NCBI GenBank assembly: GCA_019055375.1
Contig: JAHQIW010003648.1
Coordinates: 1 to 64,000, forward strand
Reading direction: 5' to 3'
Length of the DNA: 64,000 nucleotides
DNA from: Parelaphostrongylus tenuis
Lineage: Eukaryota > Nematoda > Chromadorea > Rhabditida > Metastrongylidae
Made by a program: the position numbers and the translations under genes
The notes under the pieces: model-generated
Database searches by the model: none
Told to the model about the DNA's origin: nothing
Seen by the model: only the letters and a program-made list of their open reading frames with translations
Shown here: in pieces, positions 36,501 to 47,180 of the stretch
How the letters are laid out: every line of letters begins with the position of its first letter
Numbering within the stretch: position 1 is the stretch's first letter

Positions 36501-36904
36501 AAACAACAATATACTTCACGTATTGAGAAGTCTCATAATTTCATAAATTCTAGTCGAGACGAAAATCTTCGGTCTAAGTTCGGTTCTTTAGAATCCTCTA
36601 CATGGTTCAGCCGTGTTTTGCGCTGCACAGAAAATAACTGCTACGAACATCTTGAAACGTTTAGAGGATTTTCTGGCTTAGGCACTATCATAGAAGCAAA
36701 GACCATGTATGTTCTAATGTCCCGCTATCAATGTGCTTCCCGAGGTGCTTTTACTGCGGCAAAATTTGAGTCGCGTAATGATATCCGAGGAAATGAAGAA
36801 ATTATGAAAGAATAAAGGTGGAAAATTGTCATAGGGAAAAGCACCTCTTCTCCGATGTGGCTGACATCGCCGGTAACAGTGACCTGCTTTATGTAGTCCA
36901 CCAT
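21544..36904 (-). CDS. Type I inositol-polyphosphate 5-phosphatase-family protein, probable pseudoenzyme
   Basis: Twelve exons join in phase to a 442-codon protein, close to INPP5A length (412 in human): 36845-36904, 33888-34024, 33606-33675, 32531-32714, 31928-32103, 28261-28385, 27007-27091, 26862-26954, 22234-22322, 21978-22044, 21783-21920, 21544-21648. Family landmarks in order: VTVTGDVS (family TANVGS), HVQGF (HCQEF), LGNLYLFRE, TAFLLTRFRI (KGFIRTRW), FVNLNLHS (VNIHLFH), VAGAFNAQL (VFGDFNFRL), MRTLCPAWADRVL (NTRCPAWCDRIL) and IEQHKPV (GDHKPV). INPP5A removes the 5-phosphate of IP3 and IP4 to end calcium signals. Here the Glu of QE, the Asp of GDFN and the Asp of DHKPV are Gly, Ala and Gln, and the first Asn is Asp. 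Open frame plus dead site suggests a conserved non-catalytic role. Confidence 0.85.
22490..23000 (-). mobile_element. Mariner-family transposase relic, second lineage
   Basis: Minus strand 22861-22502 encodes ILLEDNARLHVAI and YSLEVSPSDYHLLWSLEHFL, with exactly 34 residues between the two aspartates (EDN and SDY), then SKDDEFYERGHDLLPERWQK, typical of the mariner C-terminus. The N-terminal half is missing or unreadable. It lies in an intron of the 5-phosphatase-like gene, same strand. Confidence 0.8.
23110..23680 (+). mobile_element. RTE retrotransposon 3'-end fragment
   Basis: Frames carry KNIRLCAHLFDSTIIPALTY (23155 onward), then, after a frameshift, KIRWAGHVMRFNDNRW-like and WIPRDIKRSTGR-like segments, ending with a WYPLEPLDDQCDR-like tail near 23670. 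This is the conserved C-terminus of nematode RTE polyproteins. 5'-truncated and frameshifted. It is antisense in an intron of the 5-phosphatase-like gene. Confidence 0.75.
24120..25330. repeat. Tandem array, 340-365-bp unit, about 3.5 copies
   Basis: The marker cgatagcttgaaaaatg recurs at 24181, 24541, 24883 and about 25248. Each unit also has ttagcttggttt, a cgcaacggattttctg-like block, ttctataaacatgtttcta and a ttgcgcgaaatgcagtc-like block. Related single units occur near 6.0, 56.6, 57.4 and 60.3 kb. It lies in the 4.5-kb intron between exons 26862 and 22322 of the 5-phosphatase-like gene. Confidence 0.7.
30200..30370 (+). repeat. Dispersed repeat family D, copy 1
   Basis: Blocks ttacagcgttatcataaagctttttc, then gattactaacattcttgc, then cagcgaaagggat recur at 50.88-51.04, 53.93-54.09 and 60.85-61.00 kb, all in the same orientation. 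It lies within an intron of the 5-phosphatase-like gene. Confidence 0.55.
30735..31200. repeat. Two family-A half elements in tandem
   Basis: Two copies of the block gatcgcaagatcgaaacacatg / gatcgcaggatcgaaacacg, followed by gtggctcaaataatgattacc and aaaacactcgaaacaaaag, lie 300 bp apart (30745-30885 and 31050-31200). Confidence 0.65.
31262..31835 (-). mobile_element. Mariner relic, rearranged, related to the 17.7-kb copy
   Basis: It starts with ggttggaaagaaagttctgag, a mariner-like terminus. On the minus strand it keeps YDFLPSV.QAP-like and nearby segments, and shares gccccagaactttctttcca and taatatctagggctttagt with the 17.65-18.24-kb relic. A central part has been lost. It is intronic in the 5-phosphatase-like gene. 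Confidence 0.65.
34360..34900 (+). mobile_element. Mariner transposase N-terminal relic
   Basis: 34440-34590 reads QAVYRWFEECYSGD, stop, NEGGRVGLLS and TDDYVKALIKGNLKKTT, which matches the mariner pattern (RWFKKFRSGD, PRSGRPS, LKALVEADP). Further on, TNFCRHLKANENMEEMAE parallels the second DNA-binding helix. Several stops. It is antisense in the first intron of the 5-phosphatase-like gene. Confidence 0.65.
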
Positions 36905-36930
36905 TAGAGTCAAGCCTGGAAAACCCATCA
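36904..36930 (-). promoter_or_regulatory. Possible spliced-leader acceptor of the 5-phosphatase-like gene
   Basis: On the minus strand gggttttccag is followed 11 nt later by the ATG at 36904-36902. It fixes the start: the next upstream ATG is out of context with the family N-terminus. Confidence 0.45.
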
Positions 36931-39900
36931 CATTATAGCAGGTAAAAATTTCTAGGGTTCCTGACGTTTCTTAGCTGGTATTACTGAAACCATCAAGAAA
37001 GTTAAAAGCTCAGAGACAACACAATAGTACGGAACAAAGTTATGGTATTTTTTCGGACGCTGCGAAATGATCTGAAGCTTTTTGCTTTCTGCATCTACTC
37101 TATGAGCTTCCGCATGTTATAGTCGAAAAAAATCTCGGATAACCCAGCTCAAAGAAAATAGAAACAACGATAACCCAGCTTAAGGATAATAGAAATAAAG
37201 TGACTATAGAAATAATTGGTAATAGAGAAGAAAAATGTTCTTTTCACAAAACTGCTCAGTCTCGTAAATGCCTTTATATGCGCTCCACTAGAAATTCTAT
37301 GTTCTAATTGAGGAAACGAAACGGCAACCGTGGTTGAACAATGGAGTCTAACCCTTTAAGATCTCGTTAGAGCAGTGAGATCTATTCAATAGCGGTGATA
37401 GCCTTTTGGTACCGCGGTGAAAAATGTCCAACACAAACTTTTCCTCGGTCCTCCTCAGCTTTCGCATTGCTGGTTGACGCAGATAGTGCTCTAGTGACGA
37501 ATAGCACTCACAATGAGCTAGAGATCAGGCCGATATCAGGTGGGTTCCTGGCATGGAAGTCATTGTTCTTGTCGTTCCTGTACTTCTCGATCGAAATCCC
37601 AGTCAAAGCGTCAAAGCAGATAAAATTCACTCAAAAAATACTCTTACAAAACAATCGAACCTGAAGCATTGACCCTAATCTCTTCTACTCCTCCCCCTCT
37701 GACACATGTTACTCAGAAGGTAAGGTATAGTATATAAACAAGTATTTCTGCATCAAAGACTAGAAGCATAAAAAGGATTAATCTCTAGAAAGATGAATTT
37801 CGACAATAAAAATAACCACGAAGCACACATGGAGTGGATTTGATATAGAATTTGAATCGCGAAAACACTGAAGCAGTGGGCAAATCGTAAAATGTGCGAT
37901 TTATAGAAATTTGATGACGTTCATAACAGGATTGCAATGAGTGTATAAGTAGCCTGACGACGCAACGGAAAGGTAAGACACAATTGCACGGTAACTCAGC
38001 AATGTAAATACAATAATCGATCAAATGAAGGAAACAGATTTCAGGTAACATTTTCAGATTTCTCTAAATGCCGCAGTAGCACATCACAAAGACAGATTTT
38101 TTGAAGCAAAAGAAAAAATGAAACGTTCATTTTTCAAAGGACAGCAAAAATTTTTCTAGGACTCCATGCTTTTTTCCTAAAATGGAGGTAATAGCCCGTT
38201 TCACGAAGTCTCCTTTTGCCTTAAATTAATCAAATGCAGAGATGATTATCGTGGCAAAATGAAGATGATGAAGGTTTATAGAATTTAAAGAAGCCTGCAG
38301 AATCTATAAAAGGAGTTCACAAATTCAACTAACATCGATCGACGATGTTTAAGTACTAAAAATGACTCAAATATTCACTACTCTCAAAGGAGTTCCCCAA
38401 ATCTCAACATAATCGAATCCGACGTTAAGGAAGAAACAAAGAAATCAGACTGAATAACCTAAACAGCATCAAATGACATTGGTTGTTTGTGCTGTCTGTA
38501 GTTTATATAGAGAAAGATGTTGATAGGTGTGACTAAAGTGCGATTGTTAGCTTGCAGTTCAATGAATTACTTTCCAGACAGAAAATCTGGAAGCTTTCTT
38601 CAAAAACATGTGGCAGAAAACACGTATTTCAGAAAGAGGGAACGACGTGGATGGGACGATGCCCGCACGGAAATGAGGAATCCCATGTAGAGGTCGTGGG
38701 AACCGGTTCCGGGATGTTTAAAGTGAAGAGGCAAGTGATAAAACGCGTATAGCGCAGATTTATCGTTTTTAGCACAATAATTTGGCTGGAGTTGAAAAGC
38801 AGTCGAAAGAGGAGCAACATCGAGTACAAATCAAACCACGTGCAAATTAAGAGGAGTCGTCCGTCGTTAACCGACTGGTTACGCCCTTCTCGCAACACAG
38901 CATGACTAAGCAAACGATGGTAACTGGCGAAGGAACACAAATGTTTGCGCCATTTCTATTTCTTCTCAGAAAGAAAGCACGATTTCTGAAATACCTGGAG
39001 AATGTCTCCTCTGTCAAGTTGCCAACACGTTGGGGAATACTGTAACCATGTACGGTGCGAAACCGCTCGTGGTTTCACTGTAGATAGCGGAATGAAGTTC
39101 ACAACGCTCAACAATTTAGAAAAGATTCCTTGTCTTTATACATCGGATTTCTACCGTACACAACAAGTTGGATACTTGACCTAAATAATGATCAGAGGTC
39201 TATATTTCCATAATAAACAGCCCAATGAAAACAGAAGTTGTTTGTTCTGTTCTGCAGTCGATTCTACGATGATGGGAGTGTTGACTACTACCCCCACTAA
39301 ATAGTGTCAATGTACTAACCGGTACCCATCGAAGTGATTCTAATTGATTGAGAACGTGCTACTAGCCCTAAATATCAACACTATGATAGAGTGATAGATG
39401 AAAACGAATTCAGAAAAAATAGAATACTATATTGAATATTGAGAAAAAAATCCTTACCACTGTTTCACTCTAATATGTTTGCTCTTTAGAGTGCTCTGAC
39501 GGCGGAAATTTGTTTTAAATTAGAAATAATATTTTTGATAAGCGAAAAGGATTAGGTTTGAACACTTATATGAAACATTTAGGTTTGGACACTTATATGA
39601 AATTGTGGCTCAGGAAACTCCAAGATCAGCGCAGAATAATTGAAAAAGAATGAAAAAGCAAGCGTACAACTACTGCAACAATCTCCAGTACTCCCTAGTA
39701 CCGACGGAGGTCGGACGGATTCAGGCTATACGTCTCTTAAAGTTTTTCAGTTCAACATAGTTTTATTCTCTAGTGCGAATAATTCACAGTTCAGAGTTGG
39801 TGAACTTAAATGTCAAAACCCATTTAGTAATGAATTGGGTGATATGTTTGATATAATTTACATCTCCTGACGTGCGTTTTGATTTTATCAGATATGTTTC

Positions 39901-41340
39901 GTGGTGTTATTCATCTATAACGAGATTGCAGTATGATTTTTGTTCACCCCTGTTTAATTTTCAGCTGACTAACAAAATACCTACACTACCGAAGAACTCA
40001 AAAATCACACAAGCAATAGGTATGTTAGATCTAGTAGTAATTTGTTAATGTCATCTCTGTAGAGCCAGTCAGTACAAATGATACGGTAAGTTAAACAAAG
40101 GATGAACACTTCGACACTTCACTGTAAATCCTTTACGAACAAAAAGTGCACTTGTGGGAGATAGTATTGAAGCAACAGCCACTGCGTGCAGATATTGAGA
40201 GGCAAAAGGACCGCTTATCCTAAATACATAGTCAGTTCCAACGGTAAGGGATTAGTGACAAGTCTCACATCAGTTTAGAGCAGCTGTTACATGATAATGG
40301 AGATAAAAGAATGAAACTGATATTATATGAACATTCACGAAACTCTTGTACGATCTTCTGGATATGTCGAACTATTACGTGACTTATCTCGATGCCGACT
40401 ACGGTAGACGCGTATCTTGACAGCACATAGCCGATTTTTTTCATGGACACTTGTATATAATCGTAAATTGAAGAGGACGTTCTATACTCTCGTAGAGGAG
40501 CATGCATCAGCAGCGAAACAAATCACGTCGAAAGACATTGTTGGGTAAGATTATTGTCAAATTCATTATTACATTAATGCCGATTTTGATATAGAGGTTG
40601 CAGCACCACTGCAGGAGTAAAACATGCTTTTTCACCAGATAACATGAGAACTCTTGAATATCTCAGTGGTCTCATGTTTGTTTCTATTGACTTTTTCAAG
40701 ATAGCAATGCTTACTAGATTGACCAGAAATTATGCAACAGTCTCATGTTGATTGTTCAAAAACATAACGGCGTAGAAGCTTGCACTGCACAAGCAACCAA
40801 GAAAACGCTAATTTTTTTTTTGAAGCTAAACAATATATTTCAGATGATAGACAAAAAAGTCTCGTTCCTTGCTGTATAATGTATTCGAGTTGAGCTCTAT
40901 GAAAATCTAAAGCTTATGCGTTTGGCAATTTTGTGGGGAACTCATAATTTTGAAGATTATGAAAAGTATTCACAGCCATGAAGGACACAGGAGTACAGTC
41001 GAGGGCATCCATCCATTTTATGGCGTAGTCCATTGATCTAATCATGCTTAATTTTGATAAAAGATAGTCCTGCATTCCCTCAGCTATCAAGTTCGATCTA
41101 AGTCGTATAGTCATTTGATGTTTATACGGTGATTATTAACCTTTGGCAAGTTTTTATTACAAAAGAGGCATCTGTTCACAATTTTTATTTTTAGATAAAA
41201 AATTTCTTCATCTTTCATCTTTCATTATTTTTCTTATCAACTTGTTGATGAAAGAACACAAAATCTATGGAAAATCTTAGCGAACATTCATAGGCGATTA
41301 TCAGAACTAAAATTGTAGTTGAGAAGAGCCTTTTGTATAC
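36931..41340. other. Intergenic region without a supported gene
   Basis: Several frames of 60-100 codons occur on both strands (for example minus 41114-40914, ending in EFPTKLPNA), but none has a family motif or in-phase neighbour that I can defend. No RNA gene or strong repeat recognised. Confidence 0.35.
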
Positions 41341-41344
41341 CGCT

Positions 41345-41640
41345 TGTTTCAAGTGTTTTCGCAAGAACGCGCTCAAAAAATTCGAGATATCTGATATTTA
41401 TTTTTGAGTCAACATGTCATGTATTCTTTTATGGGCAACTTATAGAGCCCGATACACGTGTTGCGGTCTTGACAGACTCATCAGTCGGACAGTACCCTTC
41501 GGCTTAGTCAATCCTCTCGGGTGTGTCCATCTCCCTACGTAGAGTAGGCGACGACGTACGATTTACACGTGCCGTCAAGTGAAATAAATCACTGAACCGG
41601 CAGTGTTTTACAATCGATTGCTCTTGGCTAAGCTTTTTAT
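41345..41640. repeat. Family-A element, left half
   Basis: It shows tttcaagtgttttcgcaaga, gagcccgatacacgtgtt, gactcatcagtcggacag and the paired acactc-type blocks. The right terminal repeat is missing. Confidence 0.6.
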
Positions 41641-42092
41641 ACTTTATACACATTGGATCACTAATGGCTCGACGCATTTTTTGTGGCTAGCGGTGGTCTG
41701 ATCGGCTTCTAATTTTTCGCTAGAAGTGGTGTGAATTGCGATACACTCATGCCGCTTAACCTACCACTTTGCCTACGTGCCGGTTCGCCTTTCTCATTGG
41801 AAACACAGGGACGGTGGTTATCGTATCATGATCTATACGAATAGAACGAGTGCAGTCTCATCAGATAACCCCAAGCCTCTATTATGGTCTTATAAACGCT
41901 ACACGCTAAGGAAAATAGCTTTCTGATATAACGGATGGTGGGATGGATCTCTTTAATAAGAAGTTGACTTTAAACGAAAAGTGTTGCTAAAAAATTGTGC
42001 TGTAAAAACAACGAAAAAAACAGCTGTTTATGCTGGTAGAACTGTTTGTTAAGAGTAGATGATAATGTGAATTTATAATCGTACTATGTAAA

Positions 42093-42390
42093 TGCGCGTA
42101 TAGCGCAGTGGTCAGAAGTGCTCTACAACATATGTGTGTCGCTCTATAGATGATCGATGGATCGATTCCGCGCTTAAGGCTTAGTAAACTTTCCATTTTC
42201 CCAGGATTCGTGAAATAATACCAAACTTGTTTGAGAAATAGCAGCACTGACTTCACACATCAACAGGCCACCATGAGTCACTGTAAAGGCCAAATGTGCA
42301 TTCGATAACCTTTGACGATTCTTCAGAAAGTTGAATGTATGACGTCTCCCACGCATTGATCAGCGCCAAGAGCTTTGCCTTTCGTTATCT
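42093..42390 (+). repeat. SINE family S, full-length diverged copy
   Basis: The head gcgtatagcgcagtggtcag, B-box-like gatcgattccgcg, body ggccaccatgagtcactg and tail cgcattgatcagcgccaaga follow the order of the 19.75-kb copy. Confidence 0.65.
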
Positions 42391-42399
42391 CTTTACTGA

Positions 42400-44300
42400 T
42401 TATGTAAAACAAGAAGTGAAGTGTGTAGGGTGGTGACCTCAATGGGACTCGTTTCCAGCATAAGCAAATCTTTTTCACCACAATGGATGAAGCATTCCGA
42501 TTGGCTTCTTTTAGAGCAGTTTTCATTTCAATTCTGGTTTCGAAGCAACGAATCACAACTATGAGACTTGTCACACCAGCGCCAATGCGCAAATCCAAAC
42601 GGCAATTCCAATTCTGTCTTTTTCATACGTTAAAACTGGTTTCACTACAAAGTCAAGATTCATGATTCTTGTCAGTGTAAACAAAGTTCACAATATAATT
42701 TTATTCTACGAAGCGATTATGTGATCTCAGACCTATGAATCATGCCCATGCTAGGAATTCTCAGGCACTACGTCGATTCAGGTCGAATGCTATCGCAATG
42801 AATTACGGAGAGGTAACCTCTGACCTAGAGCGACAATTGCACCTGTCCTACAATGCCATATAAGATGTCATCGATTGGTTGAGTTGAGGATTCACCGTCT
42901 AACAATGCGGTTTTCAATTCTTTAGAATTTTTACAGCCTATGCACTAGTGGCGTTGAAGGTTTGAGGGAAACTGCACAGACTCTTTCCACAAACAATTAG
43001 AGACGCAGTGCACTACTCACGTGGTCACCGGCTCGATTTCGTCGGAATCAACTGAAATCGCCATCCTTCAATCGGTAAAACGCTGCCATACCTGCCCGGT
43101 AAATCTCCTCAATTCACAAAGCCTGATGACTGGTGTCGATGAAGATTGGAGAATATTCAACTCAACTTTGTGGGGGTATCAGAGAAAAATGAAAGCATAC
43201 GGGAGCCCTTTGCGCATAACGATGCAAAATAACAAAGAAAGACAGAGAGCGATGAGATTCGCACATCATGTAAGGTTGAGTAGCCTAAAATAAAAATTGA
43301 AAAGAACAACTGCGAGCATTCAAATCGAATTGAAGAGGGAACCATGACATCCTTCACAATCATCGCCGACTTATTGTAAGCATGAAACCATGACGAAACC
43401 AGAGCATATCACTTTAAAGAGTTTTAAAAGTTCTGCAGTTGAGCCCTCATCTTGAGAATTTTTAGCCCACGCCTAGAACATCAGGACTGGCACGGAACAA
43501 TGTCTAAAGAGTTTCCTTATAGAGTACTTCCACTAAGTCGATATGAGTATTTCAGTAGAGCGAAGCCCGGTGAACTATGCCAGATATTCGTCAGCCCAAA
43601 GTTTTGCTCAAATGCCGAAGTGCTGGAAATAAACACAGAACTAAACCATAATCTTGAACAAGAGAGTTATGTTGCATAAAAGGTGTAATTCGGCTGCGTA
43701 ACTCAAAGTGGGATGCTAAAACCACCTACAGAGAACATTTCGCGATTTATTTCTTTTCACGATTCTCAAAAAGAAGCTATTTCTAAGAATATCGATGAGA
43801 AAAACGTTTGATAGACTAATTTTCTTGACGACACTGCAGAAAGTGAAAACAGCGCCCGTATTTGAATGATTTTTCAGCTAAGCGATAAAAAAGATCGAAA
43901 GGTGACAGCACCAAAAAAATCTAAAAAAGCTGGAAAACATTGTCGAATATCTCAAATCACATTGATCAGCCCCTAACCCAGGATGATGCATCCACTATTC
44001 TAAAATGGGCATTACGCTATCCACGATTTCCATTTTAATTCGCCTTCATATTCCTCAAACATAGATATACCGTCCCGACGGTTATCCGTTTTGAATTCAG
44101 AATTTCGAAATGCTACAACTACAGAACCTTATAATATAAGACCCAAACATCTGGCGATCATGAAGTCAGTGACCATCTACAGAATTTCCTTCTATTCCCA
44201 CACATTATTGTTCAGAAGCACATCTCGCTCTGTCAGAAGAAAACTACTAAATCGTAATTGGCAATTACTGCTCAGTCTCACTTTTGCCTGGAATTGCGAA
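42400..44300. other. Intergenic; possible receptor-like fragment near 42.6 kb
   Basis: Minus 42598-42480 encodes a hydrophobic stretch followed by RCFETRIEMKTALKEANRNA, loosely like a cytoplasmic edge of a seven-helix receptor, but no further exon was found. Otherwise nothing recognised. Confidence 0.25.
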
Positions 44301-44306
44301 GTCAAT

Positions 44307-44723
44307 TTACTTTCGACAACAAAAGCAAACATTCGCTAGACAAAGTACAACCTTGCCAACAAGTAGAATACCGTAAACACCTTGATATGAGCTATTCAGC
44401 ATCTTGTAATTGCGGTAAAAACGCGACAACACAAGTAGTGAATGCAGTATAGAGAGAATAATGTAGATTAACCCATCGTTCATGTGAAAGAGAATTTGGA
44501 GCTCGCATAAGTGGATGGGCGGAGGTCTGCACTCATAGCGCATTCGAAACGACAAGACTAGCAGGATTATAGAGATGATGCGTCTCCATGAGAACATAAA
44601 AAATGAGCAACAGCCATAGATTGTCAGCTCCTTAGGACTACCAAATGTGCAAGAGAACCCAGTGTTGATATATATTCGCCAAGACCTAAGATCAAAATTT
44701 GTAATGCCCCTGGACAGGTTCAC
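44307..44723 (-). CDS. Possible membrane protein fragment, unidentified
   Basis: A 138-codon frame starting at 44723 has three hydrophobic segments: IISIILLVLSF, GLIYIILSILHSLLVLS and YGILLVGKVVLCLANV. I do not recognise the family. Length and hydrophobic spacing would fit part of a nematode chemoreceptor, but there is no confirmed splice partner and the frame may be chance in AT-rich DNA. Confidence 0.25.
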   Translation of the reverse strand: MNLSRGITNFDLRSWRIYINTGFSCTFGSPKELTIYGCCSFFMFSWRRIISIILLVLSFRMRYECRPPPIHLCELQILFHMNDGLIYIILSILHSLLVLSRFYRNYKMLNSSYQGVYGILLVGKVVLCLANVCFCCRK

Positions 44724-44881
44724 TCAATGTGTAGATTCGGTGAGCGACGACAACTAATGGAAATCTTTGCTCTTCTGGATTTGCTCTGAAGCGGGTGTGA
44801 TAGCTTATGAAATCTACATAACTCGCAAGACGATCGAAGACAAAAAAGGTTACAAACTGAAGATTGAAAAGTAAGATATTC

Positions 44882-45187
44882 ACTATGTGGAGTGCCGTGC
44901 AAAAACGTTTGCATAAGCCGGGATTCAAACCCAGATCTCACTCTTTGCGGGAGCGTATGCTAACCGTTGCACTACCGACGCTCGTTTTGTACAGCACTCT
45001 TATTTATGCTATAACGCGTTGTCTGCCAACAGCCAACCGTCGACGGTCTGACGGGGCAGCCGCTATCGGCATTGAACCCACTTGTGTTGACAGACATTGG
45101 ATATCGGTTAGCATACGCTCCCGGAAAGAGTGAGATCTAGGTTCGAATCCCGGCTGACGCAGACGTTTTTGCACAGCACTCCACATA
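44882..45187. repeat. Head-to-head pair of tRNA-like SINE units (family T)
   Basis: The left arm (44882-44985, minus sense) and right arm (45095-45187, plus sense) are inverted copies. Each carries A-box-like ggttagcatacgctccc and B-box-like ggttcgaatcccggc (right) or gggtttgaatcccggc (left), then a tail to gcactccacat. The anticodon-arm pairing CGCTC/GAGTG is visible, but no complete acceptor stem. The spacer includes gtctgccaacagccaaccgtc, a block echoed at 62.19 kb. Confidence 0.65.
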
Positions 45188-45393
45188 CTGGGTTTACTAT
45201 AACATCATACCACTGCAAGTGGCAGTCAAAATAGAAAGAATTTGGACTAAGATATTCACTGTTTTCCTGATAAGTAATTGCGAGATTGCTAATGAGATTT
45301 CCACAACAATAGTGATTTACATTTCGCTGTTAGATCAAAAGTAATTCAAAAGATCAACTGTTTTTGAAACCCCCAAAAAACATTCAATATAAT

Positions 45394-45725
45394 TCCAAAA
45401 AGAATGATTTAAGCTCAAAAAGGGGTTGGTACGCCCAGGGTCATACACCGGTGTTTCGGAGGTTCGTCCTCCTCATCAGTGACCCCCGCCCCACATTCAG
45501 CCCTGCATTGTTTTGATCTAACAGCAAAAATCTATCGACTGAGAGGTGGTGATGGTACAGTGTCACAGTACACTGTGCCATCACCACATACGCCTCCCTC
45601 CTTGCTTCAATGCAGGGCTGAATGTGGGGCGGGGGTCACTGATGAGGAGGACGAACCTCCGAAACACCGGTGTATGACCCTGGGCGTACCAACCCCTTTT
45701 TGAGCTTAAATCATTCTTTTTTGGA
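45394..45725. repeat. Near-perfect nested palindrome (foldback element)
   Basis: The left arm 45394-45510 and right arm 45608-45725 are reverse complements over about 117 bp, differing only by one extra A in a run. The 97-bp loop holds a second hairpin: 45546-45562 pairs with 45571-45587 with one mismatch in 17. The sequence atttacatttcg occurs outside both ends (about 45315 and 45725). No coding content. It is the freshest-looking element in the window. Confidence 0.9.
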
Positions 45726-45729
45726 TTTA

Positions 45730-46870
45730 CATTTCGGTTGTGTCGTTTTTTTCAGAGAGCGGAAAGGTTAAACTGACATGCAGCTCTATTGTTTAATCAA
45801 TATCCTAACTTATGGCGAAAAATAACTTGATACATAAATTCTATACCGCACAGTAAACAATCTTTTAAACAGTCACTGTTTCGTTTCTCTCAAATCTACC
45901 AATTATCTACTAGAGACCACCTCCACAGTGTTTTGCATAGAAAGTGCTTCTGATTCAGGCCAGAATACTAGCTTGATCTATGGCACAAAGCCATGAGTGC
46001 TGACTAGACCCTCCTACGCCGCGATTCACATAAATTTGGCAAATTATCCAAAATCTCTCATTTTTCACGTACTATTACATATTACATGTGATGATGGTAG
46101 CTTCTACTTCAGAATGTTGCCCATTATTCTAAACTATAGTAAATTATGTAATTTTCTGTACCAAATGCATGCAAAATGGAATGTTCTGTTCGGGTTCAAG
46201 CCAACTAGCTTTTTTTTATATGTATGCGAAGTGTTCTCTTGACGTTATCGTCCGCATGATATGAAAAAGATTGGACGCGCTACAGCGAAAGTAACGCAGT
46301 TGCCACCGCTACCGTAATTACGTAATTTTGCGTCTCCTATAAGCAGCTGTATAATCGTTTAAGGACCAATTGGTGCCTTAGAAAATTGGATAGTATTTCA
46401 ATCACTGCTAGCACACTGTCTACACCGGCCATTCCATAGTGTCCTTTAGTAGTTCGTTAATGATGGAGGACACGTTAGAAGGAACCTTGTTTTTGCTAGA
46501 GCTATCGTTTGACAATACTATTTCTTCAAACGTATCTCAAGGAGATACCTTTTCGTGATAATTAGCAATAGCTATATCCCAACCAAAATCAGGAATTCTT
46601 CTTTTTACTCTCTCATTATGTACATAATGGCTGCTATTCTAAACATGTGAAAGTTTTTGTGGGAAAAGTGAGGAAGTGTAAAGAAGCAAATCGCTTTTCC
46701 TTATTTGACCTTTGGTAGCATTCGGTGATGTGGTCACTTCTGAATAAGTTGAAGTGTGAGCTTTCGATAACAGAGACCAATCTTTGTCACCTTCTTTTTT
46801 CGATGATTGGTGGCAACCAGTTCTACATATCTGTCCAATCCTCTTATGTTAAGTAGATGAAAAAACAACC
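45730..46870. other. Intergenic, nothing recognised
   Basis: No exon, RNA gene or repeat could be supported. A cgctaccgtaattacg-type block at about 46300 also appears near 56.31 and 63.16 kb. Confidence 0.3.
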
Positions 46871-47180
46871 ACCGATTTACCTACAGTGGCCGCTTACGGA
46901 ACATCAACTCTAGACATAAAAATTATGGTAAAGAGTGGTGCACGTCTCAGTCCTAGTACCAGCCTTCTCATTTGTAAGGAAAATTTCCCATACCATCTGA
47001 CAATTGAGCAATTTAGCTCTAAGGAGAGCCGTGAGCTGTTCAATCAACAGACCATGCGTGTTTTCTGCTCTTGTGTGCTTCACAAGGAATTTGTGGATAG
47101 TCTGTTTAGTGTAGTGATTCGAAATGCTCGTATACGCAGGTGTAACGTCGAGAAAGTCCACCACATATTGTGGCTCTTGG
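46870..47180 (-). mobile_element. Penelope-like element reverse-transcriptase relic
   Basis: Minus 47164-46990 encodes VDFLDVTPAYTSISN, QTIHKFLVKHTRAENTHGL and IEQLTALL. After one frameshift, 46990-46880 gives GKFSLQMRRLVLGLRRAP and FMSRVDVP. This order (DVT.LYT..., then F.Q.RGLAMGQ.LAP) is the palm domain of Penelope-like reverse transcriptases. Only a domain core remains. Confidence 0.65.

Noticed and set aside
44882..45187. Functional tRNA genes at the two tRNA-like units (anticodon-like GCA loop in the left unit)
   Set aside because: A- and B-box and an anticodon stem are visible but acceptor-stem pairing is absent and position 33 is not U; the shared tails mark them as SINE-like repeats.
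45479..45703. 75-codon frame across the palindrome
   Set aside because: It reads through both arms of the inverted repeat, so the coding look is a by-product of GC-rich mirrored sequence.
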